DNA of 64,000 nt from Trichomonas vaginalis G3 (GCF_026262505.1 NC_067207.1:31526082-31590081), one strand, 5' to 3'. Positions 33,912 to 45,594 are shown, counted from the first letter of the stretch. Program-made: numbers and translations. Notes: generated from the letters alone by a model not told the origin.

Positions 33912-35120
33912 CTACTCAATTAGAATGGAGCTTGTGTTCAGTGGTGTCTTCTTATTCTCATTGATCGGTAAAAGATCAGCTGAAGGAGAATGGATGATAA
34001 TATCTGTACTAGATTTGTATATCGTGATTTTCTTCTCGAGTTTGAGTGAATGCGAGGAATCAGTTACATGTGAGGAGCGTCTAAGCTTGAGAGAGTTGCT
34101 TCTTCTATTTGTAAGCTTACTTGATCCCAATCTTCTTAAACATAATGGGACGGTTTCTTCAACTTGGACCCACTTAAATTCAGAAAAATTCTTCTGAAAG
34201 TGCGGCAATGGCTTATATATCACTGGTTTAAGTTCTGAACTAGTAATCAAGATAGCACCACTTGCATTTGGAGGATATGGTGAATAATAGCTCGATGAAA
34301 AAACAGTTATAACTCTTCCACCAAAATGCTCTTCAACTCCCGTAGTGATGCATTGGTGCGCTCTTATGATTCCATAAAGTTTATTAATCGTTAAAAATTT
34401 GAATGTGGCTTCAACTCCAAAATTAACCCCGAATCCTCTTGGATTTGGACTGTAATAGTAACTCGCATGTGAAGGATCACTCCACAATAGATCACAAACA
34501 AGTTCATGGCTGTCTCCTTCTGTAAAAGATGTAATCGGTCGCTTCAAATTTTTAATTTGATCCAATGTTTGTAGTTTTGGACTAATACCTCCATGGACTA
34601 AGAAGTACTTGTTATTGACAACTGCAGCAATTGGCAAATATGCGAATACTTTATTGAAAAAATCAAATATTTCTTCATCATATTGCTGGATGACTTGAGT
34701 TTTGAATCCATAGTATTCATTGATTTGTTCGAACTCATGATTTCCGCGGATCATATAGATATTCTCCGGATAAGCGATTTTGTATGATAATAATAAAACG
34801 ACAACTTCGACGGAAAGATCACCACGATCAACATAATCGCCCATAAAGATATACCTTTGGTTCGCAGGTGTTCCAAGATCATTAAAAATCCTTAATAAAT
34901 CTCTTAAATTTCCATGGATATCTCCAACTACAATAAAATCACCTGAGAGATAGAGTAAAGATGGTTCTTCGTTGAATATCTTGTAAGTAGTTTCCATTAG
35001 GGCTAATAAATCATCTCTTTTGAGTTTTGGTAAGGCAAGATTACCCGTACAATTCATCTTTGCATCTTCACAATTCAACAAGAGTGGTATGAATGAATCT
35101 AGAACACTTCTGGAGAGCAT
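33912..35120 (-). CDS. PP1-like serine/threonine protein phosphatase
   Basis: A 402-residue intact metallophosphatase. Motifs: GDIHGNLRDLL (about residue 68), GDYVDRGD (about 95), MIRGNHEFE (about 120), VHGGISP (about 172), LLWSDP and IRAHQCITTG (about 245), so all metal-binding and catalytic residues of the PPP family are present. The catalytic core resembles PP1 but is divergent, with FSSSYYSPYPP at the usual FSAPNYC region, which may alter toxin or regulator binding. The C-terminal 100 residues are Ser/Arg-rich and family-specific. The N-terminus begins at the ATG at 35120 (MLSRSVLDSFIP); the frame extends only nine codons above it. Likely a cytosolic or nuclear protein phosphatase of an expanded trichomonad family. 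Confidence 0.9.
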   Translation of the reverse strand: MLSRSVLDSFIPLLLNCEDAKMNCTGNLALPKLKRDDLLALMETTYKIFNEEPSLLYLSGDFIVVGDIHGNLRDLLRIFNDLGTPANQRYIFMGDYVDRGDLSVEVVVLLLSYKIAYPENIYMIRGNHEFEQINEYYGFKTQVIQQYDEEIFDFFNKVFAYLPIAAVVNNKYFLVHGGISPKLQTLDQIKNLKRPITSFTEGDSHELVCDLLWSDPSHASYYYSPNPRGFGVNFGVEATFKFLTINKLYGIIRAHQCITTGVEEHFGGRVITVFSSSYYSPYPPNASGAILITSSELKPVIYKPLPHFQKNFSEFKWVQVEETVPLCLRRLGSSKLTNRRSNSLKLRRSSHVTDSSHSLKLEKKITIYKSSTDIIIHSPSADLLPINENKKTPLNTSSILIE

Positions 35121-36357
35121 ACGATATAAAATGTGTACGGGTTTTCAAAAATATAAAATCTCTCAAATTGTTGTTCAGAATATTTATAGAAGTATAATCT
35201 CATTGTTTTATCTTTCAGACTGAATATATTTAAATTTGAAACTCCGAAATTTTTCTTGAAAAAATTGTGAGTTATCTCAATTCGAAAGTTGTTGAAAATG
35301 GTTTCTATATAATCAAAGACTATTTTCCACACAAACAAATTCTCAATATTATTCTGAAATTTGATAATAATCTGATTTATTTATGTCGAGCATAAATTTT
35401 TATATAAAACGATTCTTTATGATGAGTATAATCCAACGTATATTAAATACGATTATGGAGAAATTACCGGTTTTAAATAAAAATCGATGAAAGTACTCTG
35501 TTCAGCATAGCTCCAATAAGAAAAATGAGTAGGGGCGTAAATTATATTTGAGAATGACATAATACAAAGAATGCCCGTGATTTTACAACCTTTGAATGAT
35601 TGAATGAATTGGCATCTTATTCTCACTAAAACTAGTGACAAACTCAACCCAGTATTAGTGTATGATAATAATCCTCTTTATTTGAGTATTTTCCCACATT
35701 TGTAAAAATTTTTCATGGGTTTATCAATAGTTTTTTGTTTATACATGTAATAGCTAAGTAAATTCAATGTGATAGTGTGATATATTTAGGATATCCTTGA
35801 TCCAATTCATCAATCTACAATCAACTCATTCGGAAAAAGGCCATTAAGTTATATAATTGAGTGAAATGCTTTTATTGCATGTGTCAATCCATTATCATTC
35901 ATATATGTATATGATTTACACTTCAAACTATGCCTGAAATTTCAGAGCAATGAAATTTTCAATCAAATGAATTAAATTATATAATTCAATGGTTTGTTTT
36001 CAGAATGTTGAATCATATTGTGAAGATTTGTTCTAAATTTCTATAATTTCGAATTCAAAAATTATCATAACAATTTGTCAGCAATTAAAAGTTATGCAAT
36101 GAAATTGCCAATGGGAAACATAGCAAATCGTTTAAGAATTAAAGTTGTATATATATGAAATATGTAAATCAGAAATTAAAACATATTTTAATACGAAATT
36201 CTGTGTTTTATGATTCTTGCTTCATAAAGGGCTTTGAATTATGGTGATAGAGTTTGTAATTGATTGATCTAATTTTAAGAAAATTTCAAATTATCTTTGA
36301 GATTTCATTTTTTTTAAGGCAAGATGTTAAACTAAGTGTTTATTAAAATTATTGGTT
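35121..36357. other. Intergenic, no gene seen
   Basis: About 1.2 kb of AT-rich DNA between the PP1-like gene and the 3' end of the GP63-like pseudogene. No supported feature. Confidence 0.4.
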
Positions 36358-38245
36358 TTATACTACTCGATCGTTATTGAGATTGTCTAAAACAACTGTA
36401 CTATGTGTCTCCTCGGATTTCTTTCTAAAGTAAGCGAAATAAACTACAATGCATATAATCACAACGACAGCAACACCAATCATGACATATCCAACAATCT
36501 TTCCTGCCTTCTTTGCCTTATTTTTACTTATCTCTTTATTCAAATCATCATAGTTTAAGGACCATTCAGGAGGAGTTTGTGGATCTCCTTCAAGAACTTT
36601 TGATTTTTCATCCATTGGATCTTTGTTGAAATTCATGGAATCAAGCTTTATTGTTCGGCAAAATCTTTCTGGATCTGGGCAATAGTTCACTTCAATACAC
36701 GATGAGATTTACCACTTATGAATTTCACAGGATATGAAAAAGATTCGTTGATATTATTTTTAGTGCATTGATATGTAACTTCTTTGTTATCAGCATCAAC
36801 AGTATGGAACTCAAAACTTTCATATCCATTGCATTTATAAGTTCCACAAAGATTTTCGAAATGATCTTCTGTGTACTCTGTTTCAGGCATATCCATTAAA
36901 TGACCTGGAAGAACAGCTTTATTGTTTTCACAATAATATTCCTGATCATTATATTTTTGATAATCTGAAATAATATCAGCTGAAACGAATTTTTCTCTAT
37001 TGGGATTATAGAATTGGTTATCTTTGTCATTACAATATTTTTCAAATTCTAGATATTTACATACATCTTCGGATACATTAAATATTGGAAGTTTGTTTGA
37101 AATCGATTTATAATTAAATCCAACAGTGTTGTAACTTGATTGCAAATAACCTTCTGGGAATTTCTTTTGTGGTGGATCTATTGCAAATCCTTCAATTGTT
37201 TTGCCGTTAATTGATTCAGGATGTCCGAAAACTAATGGTTTTGTATTTGCCCAGTTAATTTTATAATTACCTGTATCCATTAAAACAGCCATTGTTGCAT
37301 CACTAAACTTTTGAAATGGCGCATCAACATTAGGAACAGATCCAACCATATATTCAGTATAATAAGTTCATTTTCAAGATGTGATCCTGCTGTGGTTTGT
37401 CCGCCTTGATCTTCTAATTCGATACCTGCAGGGCATGACTTATTCTTATCTCCATAGAATTTGTCAACACCGAATCTCTTCTTTGCATAAAGATGGGCAT
37501 AAGGAGTAACTAAGAAATTGTATTTTTTGTTATACTTTGTTAATTGACAAGTACTGGTTATATATAATTTATCTTCTTGTTCATAAGGATGGAAACTCCA
37601 ATACGCTGAGGAAAGGAAACCAATAGCATGTGTCAACTCATGAAGGACAGTGTAAAAGAATTTGCTTTCGAAATCTGTGTAATCACATGGTTTTTCAGGA
37701 ACAAATCTTGGATTAAAGTACATTACTCCAATATATGGTCTATATGATGGTTTAATGAATACTCTTGGTGCTGCTGCAGCTATTATTGAATTTGTTGAAT
37801 CTAAAGCAATTGATGTAGCAACAATTCCTAAATCTGCATCATTAAAAACAATTTCATCAAAATCTCCGTAATCTTCTAAATTAGAAACTTTAATAGGAAA
37901 ACGTAATGATTTAACTTTGATAGTATTTTGTAAGAACTTTATTACATTGTCTATTGTTTGTTTAAGGGCGTTTCTTTGGGCATCTGTCAATACATTTTCT
38001 TTTTCACAACGGAATCCTGAATCTAAAACTTGACCAACGCGATCACATCGCAGTGGATATTCCTTCTTTCCATCCATGAAATCATAATTAAACTTAATTC
38101 GAAATGGTCTCCATTTATCTGAAACATCGAAAGTTTCCGAATCTCCTAGTGACTCTCTTCGTGGACCATCTGAAATATTAAGTTTTTTAAAGAGAAGATC
38201 ATGCTGGCAAACGAAGTTGAAATGGCAAATTAATGCAGAAAGCAT
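36358..38245 (-). pseudogene. Leishmanolysin-like (GP63, M8) surface metallopeptidase with two frameshifts
   Basis: Three consecutive frames make one M8 peptidase. Frame 1 (from the ATG at 38245) has a hydrophobic N-terminus (MLSALICHFNFVC), a prodomain-like part, and the zinc motif HELTHAIGF at residues 202-210, then GSHLENEL, the third zinc-ligand region. A one-base loss at about 37356-37366 shifts into frame 2, which continues YTEYMVGSVPN and the Cys-rich C-terminal domain. A second one-base loss at about 36688-36696 shifts into frame 3, which continues CPDPERFC, a linker, one membrane span (VMIGVAVVVIICIVVYFAYF) and a short tail. Catalytic residues are all kept. This is the usual trichomonad layout: secreted zinc peptidase with a C-terminal membrane anchor, tied to surface proteolysis. 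Two independent indels suggest a pseudogene; raw reads should confirm. Confidence 0.85.
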
Positions 38246-38615
38246 TAAATTTTTATGTTGAAAAATCGGATATAAACCATTTTCTCAGAAAACTGGAAAT
38301 TAAATGAAAAAATACTTTATTTGACTCTTTCGGATATATTTTTAAAAAATCGGATATGAATTCAATATGTCAGATTTAAGAAATTCGCTAAAATTATTAT
38401 GGACTTCTGCTTAGCTAATTGGATACATCATCATTATGGATGACTATTAGAAAAGTAAAATAATCGTTTCATATGTTAATCATGTCATTTAACTAAACAC
38501 ACGATAATTTCTAAAACAATTGTGGAGTTTTTAAAATAAAACATTTCAGAGGAGATTTGAGAAAAAAAACGTGACAAGAGAAATTTTTTACATCAAACAA
38601 AAAAAAAGTTTTTAT

Positions 38616-38623
38616 ATTCGTTT
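38616..38623. repeat. Left 8-bp target-site duplication ATTCGTTT
   Basis: ATTCGTTT here is repeated exactly at 43232-43239, immediately outside both ends of the 4.6-kb inverted-repeat element. Confidence 0.85.
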
Positions 38624-41600
38624 AAAGGTAGTCTCACGAAAATACGTTATTTTCCCGATGCCTTGGAAGCAGCTTTGCAGGTTACCCGTAAGGTAACCAG
38701 TAGAAGTTTCTGAGCAAGGATGAAGAAGATTAAAGAGCCTTTTTATTGCAAACGCTATATTTGTAAGTGTCTTTGTAGAACTTCTCATAAATTCAAAGAT
38801 TTCCAAAAACGAATTTTTCGATTTTGATATAATAAATGATATTTAAACAAATTATAGATGTGTTTGCAATTAAAAAAATCCGAGTTAACTACAACATCTT
38901 CAATTTTTGTCGTTCACTTTTTCATGTCATACTGATAGCAAGAATACTCACCCAATTTGGTTACACTTCATGATAGTTTGAAGTAAAAAAATGCCACAGT
39001 TTTTTTTATTTGATATCGTTATCTAAATTTTGTACAGAAATGAAATAAATTATAATATGAAACGTGTGTTATTATGCTTGTTGGGAAACAATCCAATACT
39101 TATGTCTGAATGAAATGATTATTTCTACGAGATTTTGCATATTCAGCTAATAATGCTATCAAAATCAAATAACAATAAAAAGTTATTTTGTACATAATGT
39201 AACTTAATCTTTAATACTATATAGAACTTCGAAATACGACTAAAAGGTGCGAGTTACGCGGTTAAATACCTTTTTTTCGATCGAAACTTGAAAGTGAGGA
39301 TAACTCAATGGGTAGGGGTATGGGTTCGACTTTTTCTATTGGGCAACTATTTTTTTCTTTTCATTGTTTCAGCATTTTTTTATGCGATTATGCATAATTA
39401 TTTGATTTCCTATATATTCAATAATAAATTTGTTCCGAACTCTTAACAAATAAATAAATTTTTAGAATATTTAAATTTATAGCTCCCTACATTAATATAA
39501 AGTGTTCGAATAGTTCATATATAGTTTCTTTAAAATAATTTGTTTCATTTTAAATTGGTTTGGCACAATGCTTGACATAACATGCACAAAGCTATGCCAT
39601 TTTAAAATATGTATATCAATCAAGCCGATTAAGTCCATCCTAAACGAAAATCATCGATACTCATGAATTTATGATAGTCGTTCTTGATATAATTGCGCGT
39701 TTTAAAAAATGCTTACTTTTGAACACAGAACTTATCTATCCATATTTATCAATGAAAGTTTATAAGATGCATTAATGACAAAACCTTACTTTATCAATTA
39801 TAATCTTATCGTAAATTTCAAACTACAATACTGTGGGGCAAATATTAAATAACCACTATGTTGCGGATTTTATGTAAGTCTGCAAACTGTAAAATGTAAT
39901 TAAACACAAATAAAAAAAAAATGTAAATTTTAATCGAGAAATTTAGCAATCTTGAAAGCCTTGATCGGCATCTTTTACAAGATGTCAGTAATGCATATTC
40001 AATAACTATGAAAATCTAGCCAAGCATGGATTTTTTTCGAAAAAAAATTGTATTAAATTTCATTTTTCATTCTTTATACAAGTTTTAACCTTTGGTGCAA
40101 TTATATCCTATCGCAAATGCATTATTGACGTTATTACTTGGATACTTCTTCATAACGCTAAATCTTCAAATTAGTTATGTATTTGTTACTAATAGAAGTT
40201 GGAAAGGTATTAAAAAAGGAAATGTTAATAAATATACATGTTTAATTAAAAAACAAACAAGAATAAATTAAATAATTTTATTTCTTAGGAAAGTCTAAGT
40301 TTTGTAATAGATAAATTGCTTTTTGTGTCTCTTCTTCATCAATTTCTGGATGTTGATTCTCAGGTGGCGGACTAATTAAAACATCATGGGCAATATCAAA
40401 CCATTGTTTTAGTTCGTTGGCAGAAGGAAAATGATCTTCTTGTATTGGCGTTATTAATGATTGAAAATCATCAGTTGATTCTGCATTTTGGGAATTTTCC
40501 AAATTTTCATTTGGAAAATTTGAATTTTGAGATATTGTTTAAGCACTCAGATCTCATTTTTAAAATATCTGCACCAAATTCTTACATCTGATAATTTTCA
40601 TGTGTAACCAATGTTTCCCAATCCATTTGCCATACCCTACTAATCGCAAATTCATTCCCTTTAATTTTGTATTAAATTTAAATTCCAATCTTAATTTCTA
40701 CATTATTTATGCTAACCCTTTAAATTTTGTTCTTATTTATTCACCCTCAGATACAAATTTATTTAGAATGTATTCCTCTGAGGTCTATATTTGTATTCGA
40801 AAATAAAATCTTTAAAACTCTCTAAGTTATCATTTTCTCTTCAGATATCTAATATTTTTCTAATGACATAACTACTTTGGACGCATATCCAAATTCCAAA
40901 AAAAATATGGAAAAAATAAAAATGAAATTGAAAAATACAATTTTTGATATGTAAAAAGAGATTTTGAAAAAAATTGGGAAAAAGAGTATCTAATAAAATT
41001 GTTTGAGATCTATGTAGACATAGTTTTTACATTAAAAAATCAATAATATTGAAATTGATCTGAATATATCTTTTTTTTTAAGTTTGAATGCATTAATCTC
41101 AAAGCATTTGATAAAATACTGGTTTTATTTCAAAATTCTAAATAATTTGTAATTAGATCTTTATGATGTAATTTAATTTTAAACAAGTACAGATAAAGAG
41201 AATCATAATAAAGGTGATCTATATTGCTTAAGTAAAATTGAGTATAATAGATCGATCTTAGCAACAAGATCTGAGGAAGTAGATCTTAGCAACAAGATCT
41301 GAGGAAGTAGATTTGAGAGTCGAGAGTTTAGATCTTAGCAACAATATCTGAGGAAGTAGATTTGAGAGTCGAGAGTTTAGATCTTAGCAACAATATCTGA
41401 GGAAGTAGATCTTAGCAACAAGATCTGAGGAAGTAGATTTGAGAGTCGAGAGTTTAGATCTTAGCAACAATATCTGAGGAAGTAGATTTGAGAGTCGAGA
41501 GTTTGGATCTTAGCAACTAAATCTGAGAGTTTTATCATTTCCGGCATATTGGGCCGAAAAGGAGTGATCCGCGTAAGTATGAAAAAAAGTGAATTTTGTT

Positions 41601-43231
41601 GTATGGTGTTTTTTATTATATCCGTTTCTCTCACAATTTTCAATAAATATTATTGTTCAAACGGAAATATAAATAAACAATTCAAAAATAAAAATGTAAA
41701 TGTAAATTGAAAATGTATTATAAACATGCTAAAAAGCGTATATTTTAAACTTAAAGGAAAAATGAAATTCGTAAAAATGAGCATGATGTTTGATAAGGGA
41801 GTTTTAATTTTTTTTTCAAAAAAATTAAGGAACTTAAATTGAGATTATCAGGCTATGTAGTGGTATTTTTACGATCTGACTGCAGAAATCGAATCAGCGA
41901 GACCCGAAGATTCATATTCCGCCGGAAAAATAGGGTTTCGAGGCGTAGATAGGGATAAAAAGATGCTTTAAGAAGATCTCAGTAGAAATATGGTTTATAA
42001 GAGGATATAGGTCAGGATATAAGATTATGAAAATTGAAGAAGTGAATTATCAAGATGTATTTATGAGTAAACTATATTGTTTTAAGCTATCTAAATCTGT
42101 TTTGATATAAATTAAAGCGTATACTTATGCAAAATGCGAAATTTAAATTAATACTTTTTTTTGCTATTTGGACACAAAGCTAACAATCCATCCAATAAAT
42201 GACGTATACCTAGCGAGATGAAGCATTTTAACATGAAAGACAAGAAAATCTGATTACTTGTGTTGAAAGTTTCTGTATTTCGTCTTCTTCCAAACACAGC
42301 GTTCAGATGCAGAAGAAAATGCAGCCGTAATGACGCAAAAAGACACTAAAATAAATTGGAGAATTTCTGTAAAGTTTTTACTGAGCTTTGTTATTGAACC
42401 CGAATTTGTTGCTGAGTGACAGGATATTAAATCTACGACATTCATGAGTAATTGTTATCAATTTGTCAATAAATTATGTTGAAGATGGTTTAAATGTCTT
42501 CGAAGGCATGAAATTAGATCCTGAATCTGTTTGAGTTAATAAAAGAGAACAAATGTTGAAAGAGTTGTCATATTGCCTACAAAATTTTCAAACATTTGCA
42601 TTGAGACAATGTGAAAAAATGATGTCCAAAATACCTTTACTAAAATATTTTTAATTTGAATCATAACAAGGACAAACAATAATGGCAGAATAAGAAAAAA
42701 AAACAAAGATGTTATGATTTGAACAGTTGCCTTTTAGATTCAAAAAGAGCATAGTGTTCCCAACGACTACACTACCTTCCTTTCTGATAAAAAGCTGAAT
42801 AATTAGTATTTAATGAATTTTCCAACTTGGGGATTTGCGGCTTTTCCAAAATCTGTTATGATAGTTCTATATAGCAATTGATATATAATATGTTTTTTAT
42901 AATCAAATAATTTTTTAGTCCAGATAAATTTTTTAAAATTTCAAAGTCTTTCCATTCTACTAATGCTCTTCACATCCATATTCTTTACCATATATGTAAT
43001 ATAACGCCTTATTTTAATTCCCATGTTTACGATTTATTTGTCGAAAAACTGTCTTGCCCATTAACATCTCGCGAAAATTTTCGACTTTTTGAATGGCCGT
43101 TTTCAAGATCTCAAAAACTGTGGGATATTTTTTACAAAGCTAATCGACATTTATTTACCACATATATGTACTATACAATGCACCTGGTTTCATCGAATTT
43201 TTACCGTCAGTTTTCTCGTGAGACTACCTTT
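38624..43231. mobile_element. 4.6-kb DNA element inserted at the USP stop codon
   Basis: The ends AAAGGTAGTCTCACGA (38624-38639) and TCGTGAGACTACCTTT (43216-43231) are perfect 16-bp inverted repeats. The 8-bp sequence ATTCGTTT directly flanks both. This is a textbook cut-and-paste insertion with an 8-bp duplication, the size made by hAT and some other transposases. Removing the element and one duplication gives a USP gene ending ...FYKRI followed by TAA; with the element, USP reads on into the terminal repeat and gains seven residues. No transposase-like frame exists inside: the interior is AT-rich, with small frames only and a compound satellite at 41254-41529. It is therefore a non-autonomous copy, or an autonomous one decayed beyond recognition. 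Superfamily is inferred only from the duplication length. Confidence 0.85.
41254..41529. repeat. Compound satellite of two modules, order AABABAABABA
   Basis: Module A is 28 bp (starts GATCTTAGCAACAA, ends GAGGAAGTA); module B is 21 bp (GATTTGAGAGTCGAGAGTTTA with small changes). The order is A 41254, A 41282, B 41310, A 41331, B 41359, A 41380, A 41408, B 41436, A 41457, B 41485, and a partial, diverged A from 41506. The higher-order unit AABAB is repeated twice. It lies inside the 4.6-kb element. Confidence 0.9.
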
Positions 43232-45594
43232 ATTCGTTTATAGAACAAAATATAAGGATTAGAAGACTTTGTATTTGATGAAGCCTTATAAACAGCCTCA
43301 TCATTATACGTATACCAACTTTCATCGGTAGAATCAAAGATATTTGCTGTATAATGGCCTCCATTTAGAGTTCCTATATGATTAATATTAATATTAATAT
43401 AGGCGTAAAGCCTATATTTCTGTTCTTTATCCTTTTGAGGTCCGACTAAATAAGGAGACATGTCGATTTCTGTTGGAAAATCAACAACAACGTTTAATTT
43501 TTTATATTCTCCGTTTTCTTGTGTAAATCTCTGCAGTTGCATAATGAGAACATCAGCAACAGACCATATTGTAGCATTTACAACCGCATTTACGAACTTT
43601 TTGCAGTGAGGACAAAACCATTTGTTGAAATTCTCGAGTTTTTGAGGAAATGACATTTGTTTTATCCATTCTTCAAGCCCGTAATCTGTTTGGTTACATG
43701 GAAAAGAGCCATCATAACCGTAATCGAGTGGGCATAAAGATCCCCAGTTAAATCCTAATGATTCTTTAGTAAATTCGGGATTTAATATGACTTTGATACT
43801 TTGGTTGCTTATATCTCCGTATTCATCGTTTTCTTCATCAAAATTCGAATTAAAATTCAATTTTATCGAAAATTTCTGGTTTTTGAAATCTATTTCTGAT
43901 GAATGTGTCAATGATTGCTCGAAAGCTCTCATTTTGTCCGTTGTCGGATACTTAGATTTCTCATAAATAAATTTAATTTTTTCTTCAACGATTTCTTCAA
44001 GTTTTTTGGACTTTGAAGGTGCTTCTATAAGTATTGGACCATCAAGGACCTCGAATTGTCCACGAACTTTTGATTTTGGAACGACAATATTCATTAAAAC
44101 TTGCATTGAACTGCAAGAACGTTCAATTGCATAAAAATCAATCTTTTTGACGGTTTTAGATGCAGTTATTTTGAATTCCGATGACAGAAAATCTCTTGGA
44201 AAGATATATAAATCTTCTGCTTTAAATCTCGTTTGTGCGTCATCAAAAATGTCATCTATTTCTTGATCTTCACTTACTAATATCTTTACAATGTATCTTG
44301 GCCGCTTAAGATCAGCGGGAATGTACATATATCTGATTGTTTCGAGACTTGTCTTCGAAATCGGGATAGAAAGTGAAGAATAAGCATCAAAAACAACTTT
44401 CTTGTTTCCGCATTCATCGCATTTCACTTCTGTTCGTAATTGTCCATGAAATATATCAACAATAGCAGAATCAAACAGAAGTTTATGCCTTTTCCATGCC
44501 AAATCTGCTGTTTCATTATCATTCGTGCCATCACCAACAACTCCTTCGATGTAGCACCTTTTTGTAACTCGATTTAAATCTCCACTCAAATCTGACAATA
44601 AACAAAGCAAAAATTCCTGCGAATCCTGTTGTTGGCTGTTATTAAATTGTGGATGGAATTTTCCTATCGAGTTTTTCAAGTCATACGGGGAAATAACTTT
44701 TTGTTTCTTTGTCCAGATGTCATTTATCAATTGCGCGAACTGATGAGCAACGATTCCACCTGTTCCTTTCGGATTCTGCTCATTTAACTCTCTCCGCCAT
44801 AATCCGGACTCGAAATACTGAAATAATAATTCTGTGTGCGCTAAAACTTGAAGAGAAGAGTTGATATAGCATGTATTACCTATATTATCTAATCCTACGT
44901 GTCCTAATGTTTGTGGTGTTGCTATAATTGGCGTAATTCCAGATGACATCGAAGAATTCGTTCTGGAAATGGTAAATTTGCCTCTAGATGATGTATTTCT
45001 ATTGTCTGTTTTAAGTTTTAATAGTATTTCTTGCGTATTAATGATATAACATTGTTCTAAGTAAAAATCATCTCGAAATATGGATAAAACGTTCTTATTC
45101 CAGTAATCTACGAGATATGTGGCATCAGAATTGATTCCAAAGTGTTCGCATGCTCGCTTTTTAATATCTCGGACGTATTCGTATCGATTTGTTAAAATTT
45201 CGAATTCTTGGTCTGAAAAAATGATTTTAAGGTGCCATTTTATGATTAACGGTACTGGTGTATTTGTAGCTGGGCTATTGATCATTTCGACAGTAATTTC
45301 TGGCCCGCCACCGTACCAATCAAAAAATAATTTATAAACAGCTTCAGGAATGCAAATATAATCGTAATTATCCATGATTGTGATTTTTATTTGATCTTTA
45401 TCGAGTAAATGGTTATTATCTATTTCACCAAGTTTAATTTCAGGATCAATTTCTTCATTTTCAAATCCTGTGACTTTCTTCCATTTTGAAAACCATCTAA
45501 ATGATAGTAAATAACCCTTATCGCCAACTTTGAGTTCATTTTGCTCAAGAGCTTTTGCTATTTCCAATTTTTGTTTCTCATTCGTTGGCGCCAT
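43207..45594 (-). CDS. Ubiquitin carboxyl-terminal hydrolase, DUSP-UBL-USP type
   Basis: 795 residues from the ATG at 45594 (MAPTNEKQKL); the frame extends five codons up without an ATG. The N-terminal 110 residues look like a DUSP domain (GDKGYLLSFRWFSKWKKVTG), followed by a ubiquitin-like segment (about 140-205). The catalytic domain has the Cys box GLDNIGNTCYINSSLQVLAH (about residue 235), QQDSQEFLLCLL, two CxxC zinc pairs (CDECG; CPHC) and the His box GTLNGGHYTANIFD with YNDEAVY and NPYILFYKR. All catalytic residues are intact. This is the layout of USP4/11/15-like deubiquitinases, with a large acidic insert splitting the fold. The last seven residues come from the terminal repeat of a transposon inserted at the original stop codon; the catalytic fold ends before them, so activity should survive while the 3' untranslated region and poly(A) site are replaced. 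Confidence 0.9.
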   Translation of the reverse strand: MAPTNEKQKLEIAKALEQNELKVGDKGYLLSFRWFSKWKKVTGFENEEIDPEIKLGEIDNNHLLDKDQIKITIMDNYDYICIPEAVYKLFFDWYGGGPEITVEMINSPATNTPVPLIIKWHLKIIFSDQEFEILTNRYEYVRDIKKRACEHFGINSDATYLVDYWNKNVLSIFRDDFYLEQCYIINTQEILLKLKTDNRNTSSRGKFTISRTNSSMSSGITPIIATPQTLGHVGLDNIGNTCYINSSLQVLAHTELLFQYFESGLWRRELNEQNPKGTGGIVAHQFAQLINDIWTKKQKVISPYDLKNSIGKFHPQFNNSQQQDSQEFLLCLLSDLSGDLNRVTKRCYIEGVVGDGTNDNETADLAWKRHKLLFDSAIVDIFHGQLRTEVKCDECGNKKVVFDAYSSLSIPISKTSLETIRYMYIPADLKRPRYIVKILVSEDQEIDDIFDDAQTRFKAEDLYIFPRDFLSSEFKITASKTVKKIDFYAIERSCSSMQVLMNIVVPKSKVRGQFEVLDGPILIEAPSKSKKLEEIVEEKIKFIYEKSKYPTTDKMRAFEQSLTHSSEIDFKNQKFSIKLNFNSNFDEENDEYGDISNQSIKVILNPEFTKESLGFNWGSLCPLDYGYDGSFPCNQTDYGLEEWIKQMSFPQKLENFNKWFCPHCKKFVNAVVNATIWSVADVLIMQLQRFTQENGEYKKLNVVVDFPTEIDMSPYLVGPQKDKEQKYRLYAYINININHIGTLNGGHYTANIFDSTDESWYTYNDEAVYKASSNTKSSNPYILFYKRIKVVSREN
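43232..43239. repeat. Right 8-bp target-site duplication ATTCGTTT
   Basis: Exact partner of 38616-38623. On the minus strand it encodes the last residues of the original USP gene (KRI). Confidence 0.85.

Noticed and set aside
39290..39350. tRNA-like string with A-box- and B-box-like pieces (TAACTCAATGGG, GGTTCGA)
   Set aside because: The two boxes are far too close together, and no anticodon arm or acceptor stem can be formed.
40278..40502. 74-codon acidic minus-strand frame inside the 4.6-kb element
   Set aside because: The frame has no ATG and no recognisable domain. It could be a captured gene fragment but this cannot be supported.
41254..41529. CRISPR-like array
   Set aside because: The intervals between repeats are themselves repeats (module B or none), not unique spacers, and the context is a eukaryotic transposon.
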